A stretch of DNA of 64,000 nt. Origin: Allacma fusca. Lineage: Eukaryota > Arthropoda > Collembola > Symphypleona > Sminthuridae. The DNA lies in NCBI GenBank assembly GCA_947179485.1, contig OX359250.1, positions 46,783,450-46,847,449 of the forward strand, written 5' to 3'. Shown here in pieces: positions 50,283 to 60,521 of the stretch. Below the pieces are notes generated by a model, which searched no databases, was not told the DNA's origin, and saw only the letters and a list, made by a program, of their open reading frames with translations. Each line of letters starts with the position of its first letter. Position 1 is the first letter of the stretch. The translations under genes and the position numbers were made by a program.

Positions 50283-51560
50283 CATTAAAGATGAAATTCT
50301 TTCAGCCTCAGTTGCTACAGTTGATACTGAATAAAAATGACATTTTCCACAACCGTTAAGGACTATATTTTTGACTAAGTCAGTGAATTAGCAAACGTCG
50401 GTAGAATCAAATATTCGTCAAACAGGTTATCTGTACAGTTCAATGTTCACGGTTTTCACTGCTGCGTCCTCGAGAAACGAAATATCTAAGTACAGGTACT
50501 TTAAATAGAGTCTGAAAAATCATACTATTTTTTCAAATAATTTGCAAATATTTTGTACAACAGATTAAGATTTTCTTAAATTTTAACCGCATCTGCGTTA
50601 CACATATGCGGAATATAGAGAACTAGTTATTTTAGCGCCGTAGAAACTCGTTGATTCTAGTTTCAAAATTCCGAATGAATGACTGAAAGTACTGTTACAA
50701 CCGTAAGGCTATTGGCCTCCAATGTTTCTGAAGTTTCATTTACAACTTTCATCATGCCGGATAATATAGTATGGAGGTCACGGTGCCCAGATTATTCAAT
50801 TCTCAAATCAGGACTTCTAATTGAGATTAAAAAAATCGAAAGTTGGATACGTTTCAGGGCAATTTAATTATTTATATTTGGCTTGCATATGCCGAAGAAA
50901 GCTTGTAGTTTCAAAATTTTGAATGAGCTCCTCCGTGACAGAAAATACGATTACCCTGATTCTTCTGAATCTTCATAAAAATATAATTATTTTTAATGAT
51001 TTTATAGAAAATTAATATTCTTATGCTATTATTTAATTTATCAAAGCTTCAAATGAAAATGGAGCTAGAGCATTTTTGTCGCATTGTAAGAATCATGTGA
51101 AAGACTCATAAACCTTATTTACCTAAAGATAATATACACTAAGGAAATGTATGAATATTGTCATGAGAGAATGTCAAGAGAGATTCCAGAACTCAGGAGT
51201 CGAGGTAGAGAGAAAGAAGATAGTGAAAGAGAACCCTGAAGATAGTGTAACTTACAATTAGGTAACAGTATCATATACGAACACATACCATACAACCCGT
51301 CTCACTGGTGGAGTGCGCCGTTCGATCCCCGGATAATTTTCTTTTCTAGTGGTGAAATTTTAGTTTTATTTTAAAGTAATTTTTAAACTAGCAGTTCCCA
51401 TTTCACATTGTAAAGACAACTATTCTTAGGCATTCTGAAAATTATATAAAACAATTACTACTGATCTTAAAATCAGAAACGAAATCTTCCAAATAAACTT
51501 TTAATACGGGTCCATGCAACTGCTATATATCATCCTTAGTATCCTTTATTATTAAAAAGC
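50283..51560. other. Stretch without a gene
   Basis: AT-rich. A short tRNA-B-box-like string (GTTCGATCCCCGG) near 51330 could be a SINE relic, but no A box or full cloverleaf is seen. Confidence 0.45.
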
Positions 51561-51561
51561 A

Positions 51562-52018
51562 CTTTCTGTCCGTTTATTTAAAGTTCCGCGCGTTCATAGT
51601 TCAATGGCTTCACATAACGTCCAAAAGGTGGCATGCCAAGCACTCAATATTACCGAGCACTACCTGTCCGTTTATTTAAAGCGCTACTCTTAATATAACC
51701 GCGCACGATTTAGGCATACAACAAGTTTCTACGACAGGGCTCGATTCGTAAGCCGTTTGGCTTTAATTTCTACAATCACACTATACCAACACTTCAAGTA
51801 ATTGTCCCTGTGAAGCACAGGGCTTTTACTAGTTATTAATGAGGATTACCTGCCCATTTAATTAAAGCTCCGCGCGCTACTCTTAAAATAAGTGCGTAAG
51901 ATTTAGGCTCATAACAATTCTCCACGAAAGGGCGTGATACGTAAACTTTAATTTCTAATCTCACACTACCATCACTATTTCAAGTAACTGTCCCTGTGAA
52001 TCCCAGGGCTTTTATTAG
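51562..52018 (+). mobile_element. Helitron-like 3' ends in tandem (non-autonomous relic)
   Basis: The hairpin CCCTGTG-AAG-CACAGGG (51806-51822) is followed six bases later by CTAG and a T (51829-51833), the form of a Helitron 3' terminus. The same unit recurs at about 51850-52018 with a decayed hairpin (51992-52008) and TTAG. A third partial start (CTGTCCGTTTATTTAAAG) lies near 51566. No replicase or helicase is present and the 5' end is not defined. Confidence 0.55.
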
Positions 52019-52682
52019 TAAACTGTTATTGGTAACTGTAAGTCAAAACTACAGAACTATTCCATACAACTGCACTGCCGATCATTCTGAAATTAATTTT
52101 CACTTAATTCCAAGCAAGGTGTCCTGAAGGTGACCAGAAGTCCTGATTTGACCTGCGATCACCTGATGACCTGACGAGATTGAATTTAGTCCTGATTTCA
52201 AAGTAGCTTACAAAAATTCACGGTGTGGTATTTCGGGGTAAAGTGAATGAGATTTGTCATTACTTTTCATAAAGTCCATTCTAATAATAAAAGAATTTAT
52301 ACACGTGAACCTAAATGCTGCCGTACGCAATATGGTTCTTACAAGTAAACATTTTTTGATGCCCCCTCCAGATTTTCAAAATTCAACCAAAACTAGTTTG
52401 CTCATACCCTGAGTACTACTTTAAGTCACACCTGCTACTGAAAAATCCTTCGTCGTTTTTTAAAAAATTGGCGCGAAGTCAATTTGTCCTGAAATTCAAA
52501 ACTGGAATTTTTAAATGGCATTTAACATGGAGAATTACAAGTTTCACGTACCCCCTCCTTGAGGGGGTAGTTGACGTTTGAAAGGTTGACGTTTTTTGTC
52601 AAACGGTTTTCCGTATCCCACTACCCTGCTACTTCTTCTGCCAACATAACATAACTAAATGTGTATATTAACGACTTTAAGG

Positions 52683-53276
52683 TTAGGAATTGACCATTCT
52701 AGGATTAGCATTAACCAATGCTGCAATGAGCACCGAATTTTCGTATTTTAGTACCCATCCTTTTGCGGAGTTTAAATGTGTGTCGCAACTAACTTTGTCT
52801 GACTCTCTCGGTGGATCTGGATCATATCCTCCATAAGTGATGTCTTTTACAAAAATCTTATTTTGTGGTGCGGTGAATAACTTGACTCGGCCCTTACAGT
52901 CCCTTTGAGATGGACGTTGCCTATTTGCAAAGAATCGAAATTCCAAGTTTGAGTTTTCGTGAATCGCGGCGCAGTCGGGGAAATCAGTTCGAAATGTAAC
53001 TGGCAAGTTGATCACACGTGATCCGACATAAGCGGCACCAACTCCAACCGTTGTAGAAGGATTTGGTACAAAATAGCACGGGGTCAAATTTTCTTTTGGG
53101 AAAGGCTGACCCCCTAAGTTTTCCTGACAACTACCACCGAGTCGTGTTCTGACAATTTCTCACGGTGTAAACTGAACGTTATCTTTGGGAACAGAAGGCT
53201 GTACCATGAACGCGTCCAGGCCGTCTTGAACAGTGATACTAATACTTATCCAACCGAAAAGATTATTTCCGGTCGG
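52683..53276 (-). pseudogene. Unidentified broken coding relic
   Basis: One minus-strand frame reads as protein for about 198 codons between stops at 53279 and 52685, interrupted by a single TGA at 53160-53162. The sequence on both sides of the TGA has a similar style (upstream NLFGWISISITVQDGLDAF; downstream GGSCQENLGGQPF, then CYFVPNPSTTVGVGAAYVG). It contains five cysteines after the stop and ends NANPRMVNS. This looks like part of a secreted or surface beta-rich protein. I do not recognise the family. An exon with a sequence error at the TGA, an old gene fragment or an integrated foreign sequence are all possible. Confidence 0.5.
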
Positions 53277-53887
53277 TTATAAGTGAGGTGGAGTAGCCCA
53301 CAGTTGGTGACAGTATTTATCGTCCGCCTTTCAAATTTCGTCAGGCTGGAATAAATATGATTTTACAAGGGAGTTTTAAAGCACGGAAGCCCATTATCGA
53401 TGGTATGCACTCCACAGGTTAAAATGGTTTAACTAAGGTCAACACAGGAAGTACCATGGAGGTCATAACATGGGTCGTGAGCTTGCATGCTTTAAAAACC
53501 CATTATACAATAAATATGTACTACATTCTGAACACATTAGAGCAAAATTGGGTAGTAAATATGGTCACAATCTTGGGACAAAGAGCACTTGCTCAACTGT
53601 ACAAATAACCGATCCGTCTTGAGTAAATGACAATAATATTTCGCCCAAAAAGTTCTTTATGGTTGTATACACTTGACCCACCAATTTTAGCCAATTCTGG
53701 AATATTTCTGACGGTTAAATAATGAAGTATACGAGTGAATCAAGTCTGAAAGTGAGTTTAAATTTGTATGCAAAGTTTACTTCAAAAAATACAATGACAG
53801 GTGGCATCGTGGTCGGAAGTATTCCCGCTAATAATAATCCCGTGATCTAAAATCCCGCAAAAAATTCCCGCTACAATATCCCCTTGT

Positions 53888-54056
53888 GGAATATTCCCGC
53901 CACGATATCCCCCTGGAGGATATTCCCACCACAATATTCCCCTGGAGGATATTCCCACCACAATATTCCCCTGGAGGATATTCCCTCCGAATTTTCCCCA
54001 CAGAGGATATTCCCGCCGCATTTTCCCCATGGAGGATATTCCCTCCACAATATCCA
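53888..54056. repeat. 29-bp minisatellite
   Basis: Six units begin GGATATTCCC (first as GGAATATTCCC) at 53888, 53918, 53947, 53976, 54005 and 54034, an almost constant 29-bp step. Because 29 is not a multiple of three, all frames read through it on both strands; those frames are artefacts. Confidence 0.9.
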
Positions 54057-54383
54057 GAAATGTTTTGCAAAAACATTTTTGACGAGGAAGTCACTGAAGC
54101 ATTACTTAAGCTTAGATACTTCGTACCGAAGAAATTTCGAATCAGTCAAACAGATAATTCAAGGGGAAGTTATAGTGCAGAAGTAGTAGTATCTAGAAAT
54201 GAATATGTGCTTTTAAATGAATAGGTGCAATATTACATACTAGAATTTACATCAAATGTTGGCATAATTTCCAATTGCTCGTGCTGTCCTAAACATTGAG
54301 TGATTGCACACGGCCAGGGTGAAGAAAACACGATTTTCAAGGATTAAGCTTTTCGTAGAGAACGTGTCTATTCGCGACGAAAG

Positions 54384-57000
54384 CCCGTCCATTGAACCTG
54401 TGAGACGTTCCTTTGGAGGGTCCTATTCTAATTTTCGACATCGTGTTTTCTCCGACGAAATTATTGTGTTATTGTCGTGGATTGTCACGTTGTATTGTTC
54501 AACGTTCGTCCCTCTCTGCTTGTTGGACGTTCCACTGGGAATTTCTATTCTATTTGTTTGCGACCAACTCGCACTGACATCGGCGATTTAAGTTCATAAC
54601 AAATAACTTGTTTTATGACATATGTTTTTGACAGTATTATTATCGTGGATAATTTTACATGTTAGTAATTTATATCCCATTTGGTTAAAAACAAATATTG
54701 TGTTTGACCGTGGATTGTCTTGCAGCCCCCATCCATTGAACCTGTGAGACGTTCCTCTGGGGAGTCCTATTCTAGTTGTCGACATCGTGTTTCCGCCAAC
54801 GAAAGTATTGTGTTATTGTCGTGGATTGTCACGTTGTAGTTTTCAACGTTCGTACATCTCTGCTTGTTGGACGTTCCACTGGAAATTTCTATTCTATTTG
54901 TTTGCGACCAACTTGCATTGACATCGGTGATTTAAGTTCATTACAAATAACTTGTTTTATGACATACGTTTTTGACAGCATTATTATCGTGGTTAATTTA
55001 TATGTTAGTAATTTATATCCCATTTGGTTAAAAACAAATATTGTGTTATTGCCGTGGATTGTCTTGCACCTACCGAAGCCCGTCCATTGAACCTGTGAGA
55101 CGTTCCTCTGGGTAGTCATATTCTAGTTTTCGACATCGTGTTTCCGCCAACGAAAGTATTGTGTTATTGTCCTGGATTGTCACGTTGTAGTTATCAACGT
55201 TCGTCCCTCTCTGCTGGTGGGACGTTCCACTGGGAATTCCTATTCTATTTGTTTTGGATTGAGCCGTGATGACATCGGTGATTTAAAAATATAATAAAAA
55301 ATAACTCGTGTTATGATATTGGTGTTATTGGCAGTACTATTACGTTGACTAATTTTATATGTTATTAATGTATATCCTGTTTGGTTAAAAATAAATATTG
55401 TGTTATTGTCGTGGATTGTCTTGCAGCTACCAAGGTCCGTCCATTGAACCTGTGAGACGTTCCTCTGGGGGGTCCTATTCTAATTTTCGACATCGTGTTT
55501 CCGCCAACGAAAGTATAGTGTTATTGTCGTGGATTGTCACGTTGTATTGTTCAACGTTCGTCACCAGAGCTGCGCTCAAGTACAAGTATTACTTGACACG
55601 TACCAAGTCGGGTCAAGTTCGGGTCAAGTTCGGGTTGAGCTTTTAAATGTACGTGATAAATAGTGTCAGGTACAAGTAAACGGGGAATCCGAACTGGTTA
55701 ATTCAAGTGCAGGTTGAGAAATTATACTTGCATCAAAATATCTTGCAAGTGCGAATCTGAGCTCATGGAATACCTGCACCCGAACGTGTAAATGCAAGTA
55801 TTATTTCAAGTATATTTTGATTCTCAATAAAACCATTTTTCAAATGCCCCACCGGTTCAGTTATACTTTTTCCCGAGAACGAGCTGATTTCGCGCTCATA
55901 ATGAAAACGTTGCGGACTCGTTAAGCGTACGCATTACACCGCAATGTTTGGAGGATAAGGACTAGACGAGGGTTCCGTTTGATTTCGGATTCACACTTCA
56001 TAGTACACGGGTATTGTAAGTATAATTATTTTTTGTATACAAATGAGTTCTCGTGCTCAGAAATAATTGTAGAATTAACAGAAAATGGTAATTCTACAAA
56101 ACCGGAGATTGAGAGGAAATTCAATTCTACAATTGCCCATCAAGATTTTACATATAATGGAAGGAGAGAATCTTTATGAATTTAATTACTGAAATTAAGT
56201 ACTTAGAATTTTTAATTATTGGATTTTTTATAAATGGTGTTCGCTTCTTCAAATATCGTCTGTTAATGTCATCAGACACTGTTCGTCCTTGTCTTTGCAT
56301 AAAGGGATGGTTGAAATTTAAGAAACGCGACGATTATCTCAAGCTGAGAGCTAATGCGGTAGCACGAAGAATACTGGGGGATGCGTAATAATAGCTGCAG
56401 CAATCAGTTTGTTTGTACTTATGTAGAATAAATATGACCACCGCACTATAACTTCTTAACATCAATCTTTTGTTTTATTAAAATATTCACCCCAATTTGT
56501 TTCGTAAAATGTAATTTTTATTGTGTTACAGAAATTATAGTATGAAGTTTTATTTTAAAAAAATTACTTGTAGTACTTGAAATTCAAGTTCGGGTTCAAG
56601 TTCGGGTTCAAGTTCAGGTTCAAGTTCGGGTTACACAATTTTGGAATCGAATTGCAGGTACTATTTCAAGTTCAGGTAGCTCAAAATATACTTGGTTAAA
56701 ATTACTTGAATGGTCAAATACTTGACAAGATTCAAAATACCACGTTCGTGTCCATGCAAATTATTACTTGCTAGTTCAAGTGCAGGTCAAGTTCAAGTTC
56801 GGATCCTCAATTTGCTTGACCCGAACGCAGCTCTGTTCGTCACTCTCTGCTTGTTGGACGTTCCACTGGGAATTTCTATTCTATTTGTTTGCTACTAACT
56901 TGCATTAACATTGGTGATTTGAAATTACTGTGAATATATTGTTTTATGAGAATTCAGTTTAAAGCAATATTAATTTTGCGACTGGTTTTAAATATTGGTT
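54384..57000. repeat. ~350-bp tandem array upstream of the DUF7869-like gene, split by an element
   Basis: The phrase CCATTGAACCTGTGAGACGT recurs at about 54387, 54733, 55083 and 55441. Each unit also carries GTGTTATTGTCGTGGATTGT and GGACGTTCCACTGG. The fourth unit is interrupted at 55564 by a hAT-type element and resumes at 56836. A diverged piece of the same unit (GGGACGTCCCATTGAACGG and a following TTTGTTGCAAATT) lies at 57147-57200, just before the probable start codon at 57257, so the array seems built from the leader of that gene. Confidence 0.8.
55565..56835. mobile_element. hAT-type non-autonomous element, CAAGTTCGGGT-rich
   Basis: Ends CAGAGCTGCGCTC and (reverse complement) CAGAGCTGCGTTC. 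The 8-bp duplication TTCGTCAC is at 55557-55564 and 56836-56843. Both arms iterate CAAGTTCGGGTCAAG; the centre is unrelated. A frame at 56176-56388 ending ANAVARRILGDA is short and unsupported. Confidence 0.88.
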
Positions 57001-57256
57001 AAGTTAACATTTGGCTCACAGAAATGATTTTTACTGACATTATGCTGGGATGACTGTTCGATTTATATTTTTGGGTTATAGCTACCTCCTATTGTTGTGG
57101 ATTGTTACGTTCAGAAAACAATCACTCACTACACAATAGTTTTGTGGGACGTCCCATTGAACGGATTCTATTATATACGTTTGTTGCAAATTAACTTTGG
57201 ATTTTAACTTCCACATAAAGACCACACACCTGTGTGTACTAAGAGAGTTAATAAGC

Positions 57257-59364
57257 ATGGCCCGACCATTAAACATTGAAGACGACGTTTTTGAACCTGA
57301 AACATTTGCCAACGAAACTCGTCAAGCAAAACGAAAAGCGGGCCCCCAGTCATGAACAAGAACTTTAGCCAAAAAAGCAAGAACAAATGGTTTGATAAAC
57401 ATGAAGATATTTTGGTTCAAATTGACACTTATTATTATTGACTTTGTTTGTAATTAGAAGAACTAAGACATGGGCAGAAATTGTGATATTGCTTACTATT
57501 ATTTTATTTATAAAAAAATATTTCCAGGTTCAGAGTTTAAGGACAAGAATGGCGTTTTGATTGTAATATCAAAGAGAATTTGTCAGATAGATTGCGTATG
57601 CGGGTGTGCAGATTCGATTTCTGATGAAGATAAGGAGTTCATTTTTGAAAAATTTTACGGCAAAGGTAGCCACGAGCTACAAAATGAGTATTTACGGGGT
57701 TGTACAGAAGTAGCTGGAGTCGAGCTACTTGCAAATGAAGTCAAGCGCCGTATATTTATACAAAAACTTCATTTTCACAGCCGTACTGTGCCAGTTTGTC
57801 AAAAGTTCTTTCTAGCTGTTCATGGCATTGGACGAAGTCACCTCCGGTATAGTATAATTAGTATGTTGAAACCTGCTATTTCCTGTAACTACTGATATTA
57901 TTTTAATAACATGAGATTTTGGTTTCTTAAGTATAGTTGTTGACCGTGTGTTTGTAGGTTTTAAACCGAGATGTGGATATTGAGAATAGAAGGGGAAAGC
58001 ATCCGAATCATTTCATGAAGACTTCTTACGAAATTCGGGAAATGATGTGAATATTTTTCCGTTCACTTCCTGCTAGGCATTCACATTATTCAGCAAACAA
58101 GAATCTTGGCAGGCTATACATGGACGCTCACTGGACAGTTACAGCACTATACGAACGGTTTTTTGACTACCTCCCTCATGCTTCAAAAGAGAGCGCTACT
58201 ATGCAAATATTTCGAACTATTTTCAAGAACGAGTTTCAGATCAAGTTTGTAGTACCGCGAACAAATAAATGCGATAAATGCAGCAAATTTCTTATTGAGT
58301 TACGTTCGCTTAAACTTCATTCCCCAGATAAGGAAGAAGAGATTGCTCAAACTTACCACAAACATGAAAAGCATCTGGAATACGCAGATGTCTTTTACCG
58401 AGATATGGCGGCTGCTAAGTTGTTTGCAGAACATCACTTTGCAATCTGCCTGGACTTTCAGCAGAACATCCCTATTCCAGTTACCAGGGTTAATAAGGAA
58501 CTTTACTTGCGTCAATTGTGGATTTATAACTTCGGGATAAAGAATTCGGTGGAAAGTCGGGTCAAAAAACCATGTTTCTGTATAGCGAGTGTTTCTCTAA
58601 AAAAGGTTGAGCATACTGACAGTTAGTGTTTTATAATTGTAACGTGATAATGATTGTTGTTTGTGACTAGGTGCAAATGAGATAGTTTCCTGCCTGCTAT
58701 GGTATATTGACAATGTAGTGCCAAGCCATGTTACTACACGCAGTATCGTTTGTGACAACCCCGCGGGACAAAATAAGAATCGCTTCGTTTATACTGCTTT
58801 GCAACATTTAGCCAATACTCGTTTTGAGAGACTCTATGTTAAGTACCCAATCCCAGGCCACTCTCGAATGCCCATCGATGCTGATTTTGGACTTATTGAA
58901 ACGAAAAAGCGACTTCTGGAACACATTTATTTACCTTCTGAAATTGTTCAACTAGTTAAAACCTCTAGAAATCTAGAACCGTTTAATGTTGTATATGTTA
59001 ACCAACCTTTTACGAATGATTTGTGTGATGATGGCACCCCTATTGTAATTGTGAAGTATTATAAGCTGGCATTCACCGACCTTTTCAGAGTAAGTGTAGC
59101 GGGTGGTTTGGATTTGAATTCGATTCGCGAAATGAGATGGTTGCTAATTGCCCACCCATAGCAAACATTTCGGACCGTTTTGATCTTGTTTCACGTGAAA
59201 TTACGTTTCTGACTGATAACATTGACGGAGGACAAATTACAGAGCATTTGACAAGGGCCAAAATTATGTATGACGACTTCTTGCCAGTGAATCTCGCTAA
59301 GGTGATTAATCTGAAAGTGCTTTTACCTCATATTGCAATGGGGCCAGAGGTAATTTCACGTTGA
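57257..59364 (+). pseudogene. Broken DUF7869-like, probably transposon-derived gene
   Basis: Pieces in order: 57257-57389 (MARPLNIEDDVFEPE, with TGA at 57353); 57528-57846 (DCVCGCADSISDEDKEFIF and QKFFLAVHGIGRSHL); 57958-58605 (RRGKHPNHFMKTSYEIRE, TGA at 58048, then RHSHYSANKNLGRLYM, a CDKCSKF Cys pair, and FAICLDFQQNIPIP); 58671-59161 (VCDNPAGQNKNRF and PGHSRMPIDADFGLIE); then about 59137-59352 in another frame. The DN.GGQNKN-like and GH..M..D.DFG.IE signatures are those I associate with the DUF7869 family of repetitive arthropod proteins. Splice sites are mostly recognisable. Two in-frame TGA codons, a phase clash at 57846/57958, a one-base shift near 58545 and another near 59140 make it non-functional. 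Confidence 0.68.
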
Positions 59365-60521
59365 CGTTTAATCTAGAAAACCAATGTTCTTGCTATGTAT
59401 TTTCAGTAAGCAAGGTGTTTACTTTTAGATTAAATATTATTGTGCTTTAAAGTAATTTTCTTTGATGTGGTGTTTGCTTATGACAAGGATGGCTATCGTC
59501 GTTACGTGAAAGTTACGTTCATTAAAATGCATTTGTGATTCTCAATGTCTTCTCAAATTTCGATCTTTGCTTCTAATAAAAACGAAAAAGGAAATTAATC
59601 GGCAATTTTTTATTTTATTTTTATTTTATTTTATTTTTATTTTATTTTTATTTTTTTATTTTGTATCTAAGATTTTTTTAAACTGAAAATAAGTAAGAAA
59701 ATATTAAACAAAAGGTTTGGGTGGAAAGAAACTATGATTAAAATTTTAAAGTCTGAGGTACTTTTTACATAATTATCCTCAATTAATTTACTATTATTTT
59801 CGTGACAAGCTGAAACTATTCCTAGACACAATTCATCCCAGATTTAAGTTACTCAGTGACACGATAAAATTATTTCAACCTGGAGTAATTGGTTTTGAAT
59901 ATGGTCATTTACAGTGATCTAAGCTTATACAAGTATAAGAGTTTCTTAGATTATACAAAATAATTATATAATTAAAATAATTATTAAATATTAATTTTAA
60001 ATATAATCAATTAAGATAGCAAACTTGGTTAATTTGAGATTATTAATTATTCGCACTTCATAAATCTAGTATATACAAATTAATCACAACTGAAATTAGT
60101 GATGCAGGAAGTTGTGTAAGCATGTTTGAATGGGGTTTAAAAATGAAATATAATCGGGGTAGTGCCAATGAGTTAAAACGAAAGTGCCAGTCTTCCTTCC
60201 CGTTGTTAGTTCTAGGTACATTTTCCCGAAATCTGTCCGATACATTCCAAAAATCAACTGGAAACAACACGTCATCCCATGAATATCCAATATATGTATC
60301 CAAAAGGTAACGGAAAATTTCAGGAATTTAAAGAAACTCAACCATTTTTTAACCGACCGTGCAATTCTGAATTGCTTGGAATTTATAAACTTAATAATGA
60401 CAAATTCCGCCATACAGTTTTATCGTGTGATCAAGTTTCGTTCAAAATCATGGTACTCCCCTACAAAAACATTTTTTTAATTGCAGTCCCTGTTTTGCAC
60501 ACTCAAGCGAATTAAACCACA
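59365..60521. other. Intergenic stretch with a TTTTA microsatellite
   Basis: (TTTTA)n with variants at 59606-59664. The rest is AT-rich. Frames of 60-105 codons on both strands between 60058 and 60515 overlap each other and show no family likeness. The promoter of the DUF4806 gene should lie at the 3' end of this stretch. Confidence 0.6.

Noticed and set aside
51290-51345. tRNA gene or SINE
   Set aside because: Only a B-box-like string is present. No A box at the right distance and no acceptor stem.
53782-54224. Frames of 88-112 codons on both strands with WRIFPPQYSPGGY-like repeats
   Set aside because: They come from the 29-bp minisatellite, which has no stop in several frames. No start or splice context.
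60058-60515. Overlapping 60-105 codon frames on both strands before the DUF4806 gene
   Set aside because: Mutually overlapping, no motif; they probably lie in promoter DNA.
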